The translations under genes and the position numbers were made by a program. DNA of 23,884 bases from Larix sibirica. Taxonomy: Eukaryota > Streptophyta > Pinopsida > Pinales > Pinaceae. Numbering within the stretch: position 1 is the stretch's first letter; every line of letters starts with the position of its first letter. Below the pieces are notes generated by a model. That model was not told the DNA's origin. It searched no databases and saw only the letters and a list, made by a program, of their open reading frames with translations. Shown piece after piece: positions 10,379-20,568 of the stretch. The stretch spans positions 8,813 through 32,696 of the forward strand of contig NWUY0300011708.1 of the NCBI GenBank assembly GCA_004151065.3. The letters are read 5' to 3'.

Positions 10379-11373
10379 TTGGTTTTAGCCCTCAAATTTG
10401 ACCACTATATAAAATAGACTTGTCATATATATGTAAAAGGATATTCCATTAGTGGGAAAAAAATAAACTGTAATTGAATTTGATAACACATCAATATATT
10501 CAAAAATAACCATTTTCAAGAATAAAATCAATTTTGCAGGCAAGTTGTAACATTATGCTGAGATCTAATGATGCATTTCAATTGCATCTCGAAAGGGTTC
10601 TTAGGAATTGATAATGTTTTAAATTGTGGTCTAACTTTTAATGTCATTTCAATACCTCCATCTACAATGTTACTAAATATATCAAACAGTACTAAATTCA
10701 ATATTTTATTTTATTTCATTTTAATTAGTTAAATGTTATTAGGAATGATATGAATTGGAATTTGGAAGAAGAAAATATAAAAGAAAGTAAACAGGTTTAC
10801 TAAATATTTCTATATAAAATTTTATATTGAATTTATTAATTGATATTGACATATTAATTTTGTTATTATTTTATGTATTAAATGTTATTTTTTTAAATAT
10901 TGAATCTAGTTGAATCTATGGAAATTGTAGAAAATATGAATTTATTAATTTCCACATCCTAAATTTAATATCATTGTTGGACTTGTATCCTATTTGTAAA
11001 TATTTGTGCCGGTACTTTTTTTTCTCTTATGTTTTTGGTGAACTTTACAACACAATATGTATTATGTTTTCAAACACACCCATCCATGCATTTCTTACTT
11101 AACAACTCAACATTGCCAATCCAAGTAATTTATCTTTTATTGAAATAAGTATAATATTTTTTATCTTAAGGAATGTGTTTTGTTAAATGTATCCATTTTA
11201 ACGGGGTATTCTCTTGGAAGCAATCTTGAATGGATCCTTATGCATATGAGGTTAAAGTGCATTAGAAAACAAATCATGTTATGTGTATGAATGGATTAAA
11301 CTTTGAACACGAACTACATATATAAAAACAAAATAAACATGTTTTTAAAATATTACTATATTTAATTTTGAAA
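10379..11373. other. Spacer between the two direct repeats
   Basis: The stretch is AT-rich. No reading frame over about 60 codons or retroelement motif is visible, so if the flanking repeats are LTRs the element would be non-coding (TRIM-like). Confidence 0.35.
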
Positions 11374-11486
11374 ATAAAATTTTAGGTTGATATTAACATT
11401 TCCTAGGTATATGGTATTTTAACAAAAAAATAAATTTTTAGGTTGATACTAACATTTCCTAGGTCTATGGTATTTTAACAAAAATG
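11374..11486. repeat. 56 bp tandem duplication
   Basis: TTTAGGTTGATA(T/C)TAACATT followed by TCCTAGGT(A/C)TATGG occurs at about 11381 and 11437, and both copies continue with TATTTTAACAAAAA. It lies just before copy 2 of the dispersed repeat. Confidence 0.9.
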
Positions 11487-11539
11487 CATGGTAGTAAATT
11501 TTTTAACAAAATGATAAGGCTAATTTTTTTTAACAAAAC

Positions 11540-11718
11540 TGTTTCCAAGCACGAACAAATCCAAAAGCATTCTTTATAACTTACAAATGATCTTAAGATG
11601 CTTATAAAAAATATTGGACAACAATTCTTGGTTCCATTATGAAGTAGAATGATGAAATTTGTGAATGCTTTTACAACAATTGAAACACATATACAAGTAT
11701 AAACTAAGTGTGTGCTTG
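11540..11718. repeat. Dispersed direct repeat, copy 2
   Basis: This is the partner of 10204-10378, starting TGTTTCCAAGCACGAAC and ending near the ATACAAGTATAAACT block. The minus-strand open frame 11465-11734 runs through it and the preceding repeat. That frame is AT-driven and has no family resemblance, so I do not call it a gene. Confidence 0.7.
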
Positions 11719-12330
11719 TTACACATATTTTCACATATTGAAAAATAATTCTTTGTTTCTTGATGAAAGAAAGTACACATATTTATAGATAACTAATAAT
11801 ATCTTCATGTATCAATGAATTTAGATATCTATACAAGTTTAGCACAATATAGGATGTAGATGAAAACATAAATCCAAAATTTACTTATAATCCTATGTTC
11901 TGAAATTGCATTTCTCATGCCATGTGAAATATAAACCATGTACTCCCATATGTAATCTATTTTATATCATAAAACATTAACCACTATTGCGGTAATCACT
12001 GAGAGCCATATCATGATAAAAATTACATGTAGTACTACCAAGAGATGATTTAACCATTAATTCCAACAATCTCTTCCATGATGGACTTATAAATAATAAG
12101 TAAACAAGTTTTATCAGTCACTTCTTCATCATATATTACCTTGCAACTCACCTTTTACTTTGCTTCAGGGGAGAACATGCCTTAATTCCTTTACCACTGA
12201 AACACCAAGATATGTCAAAGAGAATATATGCACAAGAAATGGAAAATGACATTACAACTAAAGGAATGAATAAGAGGCCCAGTATGCTAAAGGACCAAAA
12301 ATAACATTGAACATCATGAAATGAAATGAT
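11719..12330. other. Unassigned AT-rich DNA
   Basis: I can support no reading frame, RNA gene or mobile-element end in this stretch. Confidence 0.4.
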
Positions 12331-12420
12331 ATTTATAGAACCTAATAAACTAATATCCAGTGAAAATAGTACATTGTTAAAAAAATAATGAAATTTATAG
12401 AATTTAATAAACTAATATTA
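12331..12420. repeat. 62 bp spaced duplication
   Basis: ATTTATAGAA(C/T) followed by (C/T)TAATAAACTAATAT occurs at 12331 and 12393, separated by unrelated sequence. It abuts the satellite-like block. Confidence 0.65.
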
Positions 12421-12439
12421 AATTGCAATTACAAAATTC

Positions 12440-14470
12440 ATTGTGCACCTTCATCAATGGTTACACTGCATTGTGGCATTCATTAAGGGTTGTGTCTGAT
12501 TGAGTTTAAATCTAACTTTGGTAATACATGATTGTCTATGGTTGAACGTGATTGACTATCATTGACTATGGATAATAATGATTTTCTACATTTGACTATG
12601 TTTTACCACGGCTAACTATCGTTAACAATGGTCTATGTTCCTCAATGGTTATGTCTCATTTTGATGTTTTCTAAGGGTTATGTTGGATTGCGACGATCCT
12701 TAATGGTTTTGTCATAACACAACATTCATTTTGGTTGACTTATATAAATTTGATATGGTTTCAAATGGTTATCCTTAATTGCAACATTTTTCAAATGTTA
12801 TGTTGCATTGAGTTTGTTTGATGTTGTTTCCCATGATCTACATGGTTTGCCATGGTTTACTATGGATGACCACATGTTGACTGCAGTTAGTATTTATTTA
12901 ATTTATGTCACACTATGAAATTCATCTTATCTGACTTGTGTTGATTATGATGTTCATGAATGGAAATGTTACATTATGACATTCAACCTTTTGACTTATA
13001 TCGAATTTCTATGTTCCCTAATGGTTATGTTCCATTGTGACATCTTTAGGGGTTACATTGCATTGACTATGTTTCACAATGGCTAACTATGACGTACAAG
13101 GTTGACCATAGTTTACGAAGGATGACAATGATAACTATGGTTAAATGTGACATTAAGAGGATGACTTCAATATTATGTCACACTATGACAATAATAGGTT
13201 TATAGTATGGTTAAGTATGGATGATGATGTTGAATCATTTCCAACCATTGTTAACCATTATTGAACATGATTCACTTTATGTCAGTTTGGGCTAATCATC
13301 TTAGCCGACTTATGTCTATTTGCAATGTTCCTTAATGGATATCATCCTTGCAGGTTATGTTGGATTGTGATAATCCTCAATAGTTATGCCACATTGCAAC
13401 AATCATCTTAGGTGACTTATGTTAAAAATTTCTATATTCATTAATGGTTATGTCGCATTATGAAATTCTTCAAACGTTTTCTCGCATCGATATTTTTTTA
13501 TTGTTGTTTCTCATGATATACATGGATTTCCATGACATTCATGGTAGACCATTGTATAATATGGACTACCATGTAAACTAAGGTTGATCATGATTGACTT
13601 TATGTCACATTGCAAAATCATCTTGGATGGATTATGTCGACAACAATGTCCATCAATGGTTATGTCATATTGCACCATTCAATTTGGCTAAGTTATGTCA
13701 ATTTTCTATGTCCCTCAATGATTATGTTGCATTGCAACATTCCTCAAGGGTTATATCACATTGGATTTGTTTATCTATGGTTGAATAATACTAACTATGT
13801 TTGAGCATGATGTACATGGTTTACTATGGATGATGTTGAGCATGCATGAATATGATTCAATTTATGTCACGTTGCAATAATCATTTGGTTGACTTATGTT
13901 GATTGTGATGTTTCTCAATGGTTATGGCACATTGAAATGTTCATTATAGATTACTTTAGTTGATTATTGCTCATGATAGATGACGTTAGATGGTATTACA
14001 ACATTCCTTAACTATTATGTTTCATTGAGTTAGTTTGATTATTTCTTCCCATGATGTACATGGTTTACCATGGTTTACTATGGATGACTATGTTAAATAC
14101 GGTAGAGCGTAATTGACTGTATGTCACATTCTAAAATTCATATTCATGGAATTATGTTGATTGTGATTTTTTTTAATGGTTATGTGACATTATGACATTC
14201 ATCTGGTTGACTTATAATGGATTTCTATGTTCCTTAATGGTTATGTTGCATTATTATATTCTTCAATGGTCATGTCCCATTGAGTTTGCTTAATTCTGAT
14301 TGGGCGACTATGGTCTTTGATGATGTACATGGACTACCATTGTTCACTATGGATGATATTGTTGAAAATGGTTAAAGATGGTTCACTTTATGTCACTTTG
14401 CATTTATATCTTGGATTATGTATGTTGATGGAATTTTTACTCAATGGTTATGTCAAAATGAGTCTTGTTG
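12440..14470. repeat. Diverged tandem satellite-like block
   Basis: About 2 kb is built from the same phrases in recurring order: ATGGTTATGT(C/T)(A/G)CATTG, a TTGACTTATGTTGATT phrase, a TGAGTTTGTTTGAT phrase, and a CATGATGTACATGG phrase followed by TTTACCATGG and TTTACTATGGATGA. The CATGATGTACATGG phrase falls at about 12832, 13087 (degraded), 13512, 13806, 14050 and 14319. Spacings of about 245-295 bp, with one of ~425, suggest a ~270 bp higher-order unit with indels. Shorter units are nested inside, since ATGGTTATGT recurs at much shorter intervals. The plus strand is rich in T and G and poor in C. Small open frames at 13594-13804 come from the repetition. Divergence between units is high, so the array is old. 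Confidence 0.8.
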
Positions 14471-14715
14471 ATGGGTCAAAATGACCCTTGCCAATAGTAA
14501 GGGTTACCCCAGATGAAAATCCAAATTAGACTATGTAATGTTTGGAATAGAGAGCCAATTTGTATTATGGCATGGAAACCATTAATGATTTGGTTTATAC
14601 TGGTTACAGCAGGGTCCAACATCTATGATTTTCTAAACTAAAGAATGATATGTAGTTACTCTAAAATGAAAAATGTATGTGATGTGACATCATAATAGTC
14701 ACAAGAGGTAAGCAC

Positions 14716-14816
14716 CACTATAAGGAAAAGGCCATATAGTGGAGGTTATATAAAATGTTTTTAGTGTTACAAGATTGGTCAAAATTGTCTAAAAAACCTC
14801 CACTACAACCTTTTCC
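14716..14816. mobile_element. CACTA-like transposon end or small hairpin element
   Basis: The sequence CACTATAAGGAAAAGG starts at 14716. It resembles the CACTA(C)AAGAAAA terminus of plant CACTA (En/Spm) DNA transposons. Within it CACTATA (14716-14722) and TATAGTG (14734-14740) form a perfect short inverted repeat. The larger arm at 14724-14747 pairs with 14795-14816: GGAAAAGG with CCTTTTCC and TAGTGGAGGTT with AACCTCCACTA, around a 47-base loop. Inverted subterminal repeats of this GGAGGTT...AACCTCC form are known at CACTA ends and in derived MITEs. No transposase is recognised nearby. A possible opposite end is discussed in the findings. The alternative is a stand-alone MITE of about 100 bp. 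Confidence 0.45.
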
Positions 14817-14836
14817 AATGGTATCGTATGTTTTAG

Positions 14837-15236
14837 TGCATTTTTTTACATAAATTTATTATAACCTAAGAAAACTGGGTAGCCGAATGCTTTTGCGAAG
14901 GTTTTTTCTTTAGTGCACTTTAGTGATAGAAGCAGGCAAGTGCTAACCAACACAAAATGCACTAGTGCTTTTAAAATCAATATATGCACTAGTGCACACC
15001 AAAAATTGAAAGCAATATATGCATTGGTGCATGATAATACATAAAGCACTAGTGCGAACCAAAATTTTAAATTGAATTGGAGATTCATAACAATATATGC
15101 ACTAGTAATTTATACTAAATGTAGCATCCATGCGATAAGTGAAGGAAAATGCACTAATAAAGGTGACCGAGTTGTTGACATTTGCTACATTTTACAAAAT
15201 TTATGGTGCAATTATGATATAGTTGTGCACTAGGGC
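14837..15236. repeat. Cluster of palindromic GCACTAGTGC boxes
   Basis: The perfect 10 bp palindrome GCACTAGTGC occurs at 14959, 14986 and 15046. Near matches lie at 15021 (GCATTGGTGC), 15099 (GCACTAGTAA), 15151 (GCACTAATAA) and 15227 (GCACTAGGGC), with a TAGTGCACTTTAGTG patch at 14911. Three of the boxes are preceded by ATATAT or AATATAT, so a unit of roughly 25-35 bp may have been amplified. Clustered palindromes just inside a transposon end are the usual form of transposase-binding subterminal repeats. The minus-strand open frame 14846-15088 is a by-product. Confidence 0.75.
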
Positions 15237-15260
15237 ATAATAATAATAAAACATCGAGGC

Positions 15261-15283
15261 ATACAACAAGTATTTTGTTGTAT
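15261..15283. other. Perfect 9 bp hairpin
   Basis: ATACAACAA at 15261-15269 and TTGTTGTAT at 15275-15283 pair perfectly around a 5-base loop. It is too AT-rich and isolated to assign a role, and no oligo-T run suggests termination. Confidence 0.6.
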
Positions 15284-15556
15284 CAAGGCTCTATTGTGTT
15301 AAAAGGGTTGGTGTTGCATTGTCTCAAACACATTCGTGCAATTGAAATTATCAAAACCATCAATAAGAATTTTTTGTTTGGTGACCAATGACTATTGACA
15401 TCACACTGCAATATCTATATTTTATTTTTATTTTGTTTAATTCCATTATTCATTAGAAATTGAAATATTTTTATAATAGTCTTCATATAATAACCCCAAT
15501 TTCATTAAAATTGGACTTCCCAATGAGAATCTAGGTCCTTAAAACATGTTATGAAA
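15284..15556. other. Spacer before the minisatellite
   Basis: I see no reading frame, repeat or hairpin beyond the structures listed separately. Confidence 0.35.
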
Positions 15557-15798
15557 GTGTGACTATCGGTTTTCTTGAGTGTGACTATTGGTTTTCTTGA
15601 GTGTGATTATTGGTTTTCAAAAGTGTGAATATCGATTTCCAAACATGTGATCATCGGTTCCTAGAAGTGTGATCTTTAGTTTCCAAAAGTATGATTATTG
15701 GTTTTCAAAAGTGTCATTATTAGCTTCTAGTAGTGTGATTATTGGTTTCCGATGTTGTCCTTATCAATTTTTGATAGTATGATTATTGTTTTCCAAAC
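15557..15798. repeat. 22 bp minisatellite, 11 copies
   Basis: Eleven head-to-tail units of exactly 22 bp fill 242 bases without an indel. They start at 15557, 15579, 15601, 15623, 15645, 15667, 15689, 15711, 15733, 15755 and 15777. The consensus is GTGTGATTATTGGTTTTC followed by four variable bases. The units differ by substitutions only. The first two are the most alike, and copy 10 is the most diverged. Unit length is fixed, there are no unique spacers, and the array does not resemble CRISPR. A 22 bp period does not keep a reading frame, so a coding role is unlikely. Confidence 0.95.
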
Positions 15799-17101
15799 TT
15801 ACTCTATCACTAATTTATGTCAATTATTAGTATATTTAGAAAATACATTGCAATATCATTTATTAATTTATGTTAGGGAATGGAGGAATCACACCACCAA
15901 TCTATTGCATGTAAGGAAGGTTGTCTTCCATTGATCTAGCACCCTTTAATAATTGGGGAGAGGAGAAATATTAACACCCAAATTCCATCATTTGTAATTC
16001 TAGCTATCAATTACAACATTCAAACTTGCACTTTATAGTTTGCACTAATGAGAGAAATATTCCAAGCCAAGTCAATGCTTATCCATTATCTCATCTCCTA
16101 TAGTTACACTATCAAAAGAAGATAAAGAGCCAAGTAACTAGTTAAATGATAACCATGCATTTTTATGATCTTTGGATTCCACAATGCAAGTGTGCTATGC
16201 AATTTTTCTAAGGTCAATTCCTAGCAAGCTTATACTTCTAAAATGTATGGAATACTTGCACATAGTGAGAACCAACCAGAATATTTCTCTCCATTAAAAA
16301 AAGTACAAGAGTGAACTATCAAAATTCTTACTAAATATCTAGTAATGGATCTTATAAATACATAAGATGCTATAATGTCGCCAAAACAAGTCAACAGAGT
16401 TGACATGAGAGAAAAAAATAAAAATAGTTAAGATTTGAGTTAATTAGAGCAACCAATTTGACTCAGTTTTGAAGTTAACTATTACCTTTAGTACCCTCTA
16501 AAACTATCCCATAACTAATAGTTTTTTTTAAGTTCTAACCTAATGATATCCTAGTGGCAAGTTGCAAATATCTTGAAACATAGTTGGGAATCCCTCAACA
16601 GGAGACAGTGGCAAGGTGTCAACCAGCTTACAACATATAATATAAATGATTAGTTCTCTTCAGTAAATCAATGAATTCTTCAAACCAAATATTTCACTAA
16701 GGTAGCCTTCTCTTTGTTAATCAACTTTACTAAGTTCTCAACAATCATACAAGTTGAAGGAATCAATAACCTATAGAAAATATTCCTATACAACCTTTTA
16801 TTTCCTGGTATTTCAGATTATATGGTATGTTGGAAACATGTATCGTCTCTTTGTTAAAAGTGATATACTTATCACAAATTAGAAATATTGTATTTCCAAG
16901 AAGGTACACTCTACATTGATATACTAGTTCTCCTAGTAGCTATAGTACAGGAAATGTAGACTACTTTATTCTACAGTACAATAAATGTAGACTACTTTAT
17001 TTCTTGATTTTGAAAATCAACAGAGTATGCAACTAAAAATCTATTTTTTGGTTTCTTGTCAATAACACATAATGTGAATCTTGAAATGAGTATTGTAAAT
17101 T
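15799..17101. other. Unassigned intergenic DNA
   Basis: Apart from the 31 bp duplication at 16944 I can support nothing here. The plus-strand open frame 15752-15934 begins inside the minisatellite and has no family resemblance. Confidence 0.4.
16944..17005. repeat. 31 bp tandem duplication
   Basis: AGTACA followed by AATGTAGACTACTTTATT (one or two mismatches in between) occurs at 16944 and 16975. Confidence 0.85.
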
Positions 17102-17874
17102 CTACAATCAAGTCCAAACTTTTACATAAAAAATTTTGTCCATAAGATTGAAGACTCTTCCAAACTCCTTTGATTATTTAACAATGTCGAAAGGCATATT
17201 AGATTGTGAGTGAAAAATTTTGAAGATGCTTCCAAATATTATGAAGATGAACAATCTAGAATAATTAAAAGTAAGGAATTGTCCATTAATTGAACTACCA
17301 TTTAAAAATGTTGAGGAAGAAAAAGAAACAATATCATTAACGAAGTCCACTAGAGGGAAACAACCATTGAGTGAATTGGCTCATTCCATCTACGAAGGCA
17401 TGCTTCAGTCGAAGAAGTTAGAGAAGCTAGATATGTACAAGAAAAAAATAAAGGATTTATTATTTCCTGAGGGGTCTTCCCTAAACTTTAATGCCTTTAT
17501 ATTGGCTTCTGTAAGGATCTAGTGGAGGTTGGAGCATTTCCAACCACACTAATAGACTTAAATCTGATAAGTTGTTGTGTATTTAGGAAAATCAAAGCGA
17601 TTTCTGGTCTTTCAAAACTACAAAGGTTGGACTAACCAACTCATCTAGTCATGAAGCAAATTTTAATGATTTTATTCCACCAAAAATATGTAGGCACATC
17701 CATGATCTAAATGGAACTCCTCTAGAGAACAAATTGAGAAAATATTATGGCATCGCACCTATTGTAGTGGAACCGTGTATTCAGGGAGGAGAAACTATGA
17801 TTAATGAGTACAAATCCTTGATGAAGTTGGATGTTACAATACTTGGTTTTGAGGAAACAAATTTTGTTGCTTGA
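17102..17874 (+). pseudogene. Broken plus-strand gene of unknown family
   Basis: Three overlapping plus-strand segments read like parts of one protein in different frames. Segment A (17102-17293) has stops at 17171 and 17207 and includes KNFEDASKYYEDEQSRII. Segment B (17265-17522) is open for 85 codons and is lysine/glutamate-rich, for example KKLEKLDMYKKKIKDLLFPE, suggesting a helical or coiled region. Segment C (17515-17874) has one stop at 17584-17586 and then 95 open codons, including KICRHIHDLNGTPLENKL and GGETMINEYKSLMKLDVTI, before a TGA at 17872. The A-to-B and B-to-C joins each need a frame change. No start codon, splice pattern or known domain is clear. The plus strand is purine-rich throughout, as in coding DNA. 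It could be a captured host-gene fragment or a transposon protein. I do not recognise it. Confidence 0.5.
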
Positions 17875-19073
17875 TTCATTTTCGTTATAGTAGTGTTATA
17901 CTGAATCTATTTCTTCACTTAATTCCATGCATAATAATTAATTTAGGAGGATATTAGCTTTGAGATGTTGAAGCAAAATTTCCCATGATATTATTTATGC
18001 ACTTAATTTTGTCTTGGTTTGCTCAAATAGTTGTAGTTAAGGCTCAGAATTAAATTTTTGGATATTGATTTGAGTTGTTGCAAATGTTTCTCTTGTTTTT
18101 TGGATTAAAATAAATAGTGTGGAGTGTTGATGAGGGTTGAAGTGCATTGGAATGTGAAGATAGTTTCAATGTGAAGATTACAATATGCCCTTCGATGCTT
18201 CAATTTTTTTTATGCTTTCACTTAAATATTGTCTTGTTCCAAATGGATGAGATGAATTTTCAGTTTATTACCTCCTATATGATGTTTTCTCCTTGGTAGT
18301 GGTATGTCAATTTTATGCTCTTGTAATCACTTGCAACTCAACAAATATTAGCAATGCTAAGATAAGAAAGATTGGTTGAGTTTATTGAGGCATGGAGGTC
18401 CAAGATAAATTTCTGAATAACATTTTATGTGGCAAAAATAGTAAAAACACAATATATGTATATTATAATATGAACTTCAAAGTACATTTTCAAGTTGGTA
18501 CACAAATTGTTGTAGCAAGGGGTTTTCAGTTTTGTTGGGAAATTCTAGGAGCATTTGGTTGATCATTTGGAACTAGGATGTTTTGTATCAATATTGATCC
18601 TAAAGTAAGAAAACCAAAAGATAAATTACAACATAGTAAAGAAGAAAGAATTTGGATCTAATTTGTAGAGATTCAATTTGTAACAATTAAAAACAAGTGC
18701 AAAAGGATTTTATATGCCTACCTCACACTTATGATGAAGTTCCTTGAGTTCTTTTTTTGCCTCTTCAAACTTTCTAATAACCTTATTGTTCATATTCCTT
18801 AATAATGCTTCATATCCTAGAATAAGGCATGAAAAAAATCAGCTTCCTCATTTAAATTATTTTAAATTAGGTAAGATATACAATGGAACATCCTAGAAGC
18901 ATGGTAAATGTAAAGCAACAAACAGTTTGTTATGGTCTTAAAGAGACAATTCTATTTATATCTTGCTCATGCAAGAAAGTATATCTAACATAGTTTGAAA
19001 CAAAATAAAATAAGTACAATATTGTAGCTATACTGAAGAATATAAAGGTATACAAACCATTATTCGATATCCA
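17875..19073. other. Unassigned intergenic DNA
   Basis: No reading frame of useful length is seen. A TTTTCTCCTTGGTAGTG string at 18285-18301 is the only place where an opposite CACTA-like terminus might be suspected. Confidence 0.35.
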
Positions 19074-19165
19074 ACACTAAAAGCCACCATACTTTGATTT
19101 GAGGTATATGTTTACTATAACACTAAAAGCCACCATACTTTGATTTGAGGTATATGTTTACTATA
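19074..19165. repeat. Perfect 46 bp tandem duplication
   Basis: Two adjacent 46 bp copies (19074-19119 and 19120-19165) are identical, and the match extends to 50 bases counting the shared edges. The unit contains CTAAAAGCCACCATACTTTG. Perfect identity in otherwise decayed DNA points to a recent slip or to an assembly artefact. Confidence 0.95.
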
Positions 19166-20568
19166 ACAAGAATATGTCACTACAAATCGCTTGATGCTTA
19201 TTCTACAACAATCAAGTAAAAAGGAGATGGAATGAAGAAGTACAATATGATTCTAACAAAGGGATTGGACGACACTAAAATCATATTTAAAAGGTACACC
19301 AACAAAAATCATATGGCACCTTCAAATCCTAGATAGGATTAGATAATTCTAATAATGTCTAAGGAATGGCCATAAAGTTGGTCAATGGGAGTGCATATAC
19401 AAAACCATGTTTTGCATAACAATGAGAAATAGTGAGAACGAGATTAAATCTAAGTTAATAGGATATAGAAATTAATATAGTTAGCCAAATGGCTTGTACA
19501 TTGTTAAAGGCATATATAAAAACTTTGAACAACAAAAATTTAATGACATCTTGAAACATCAAAGAGAATAATAAAACTCAATATATACTAGGATTGAATC
19601 TATGTTAACATAATATGGATATCAAATTAAATATGGATACATCAACCTTTCATAAAATTTCGATAATATACAGCTGGATATGGAATATATTAACATGTGT
19701 GTGTGACACAAATAGCATTAAGCATTACAAAACTATTTTTCTCACTGTGATCATGATCTGAACAAAACGATGCTTTTTCAACAATTAAAAAGCTAATCAA
19801 TCCACTACTTGAAACAATAAATTTCATCATTGTTCTCAGTCCATTGTCTGGAAGAAAACAATACAACAAATGATGAAAAACATGCTCCAAAAGATGTAAC
19901 TGTCTCTATTTTTTTTAATATAAAAGTATGCATCTGAAAAAAAATCCCTCCACGACATCCAAAGATAATATATACAACATCCAAATCATATAGAACATTT
20001 TATATGTTTGAAACTAAGTCAAATGCTACCAACACAGTGAAACCTACCGTGCACAACTAATACTTCCATCTAAACCCATTTAAATTTGTTTCCATCCCAA
20101 CAAGATTAGCAACCAAACCTCATGCTTTGTTGTAATATCCTAACTCAACCTTCCTTCTAAAGGTCACACTATCCAACTATGCATTATGAAAACATTGATT
20201 TAATTATCCAACTTATCTGGCCATGTATTTGTACATTGGTACCCCTCAAGTTTTGAACTAGTTGGGTAATGAATCCAACTATCACATCCAAACCCTCAAT
20301 AATGCACTTCCTCATGCTCAAGTCTATATGTATATGCCTTCATGTTTGTCATGTAACTCTATTGAACCAAGGGAGTGGTCACCACCTCTTCCCCAAACCA
20401 TCATGGCTCTTAAAACCACGTGCCTCAATGTACATGTGAATCTACAAAATTAAACTATGTAGTATTGACTAAGGAACTAAAAAATGGTTCCTTTCTCTAC
20501 CCCATTGTCCCACTTCTTAGGCAATAGGCCTCTAATACAGTCTTAATTAGAAGAAAGGGACAAAATTC
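19166..20568. other. Unassigned DNA, changing composition near 20.0 kb
   Basis: The minus-strand frame 19690-19890 and the plus-strand frame 20262-20453 are open, but neither resembles a known family. From about 20,030 onward the plus strand becomes rich in C and T (purine-rich on the minus strand), continuous with the retroelement region to the right. The element's far side may therefore lie around 20.0 kb. Confidence 0.35.

Noticed and set aside
13594-13804. Two overlapping plus-strand frames with Cys/His residues.
   Set aside because: They lie wholly inside the satellite-like block, and the repeated CHIA-type words are translations of the repeat phrase.
14846-15088. 80-codon minus-strand frame with several hydrophobic stretches.
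   Set aside because: It is produced by the palindromic GCACTAGTGC cluster and AT-rich spacers, with no protein resemblance.
15557-15798. Regular short repeats considered as a CRISPR array.
   Set aside because: There are no unique spacers. Repeats are directly adjacent, diverge by substitution, and sit in a plant-like context.
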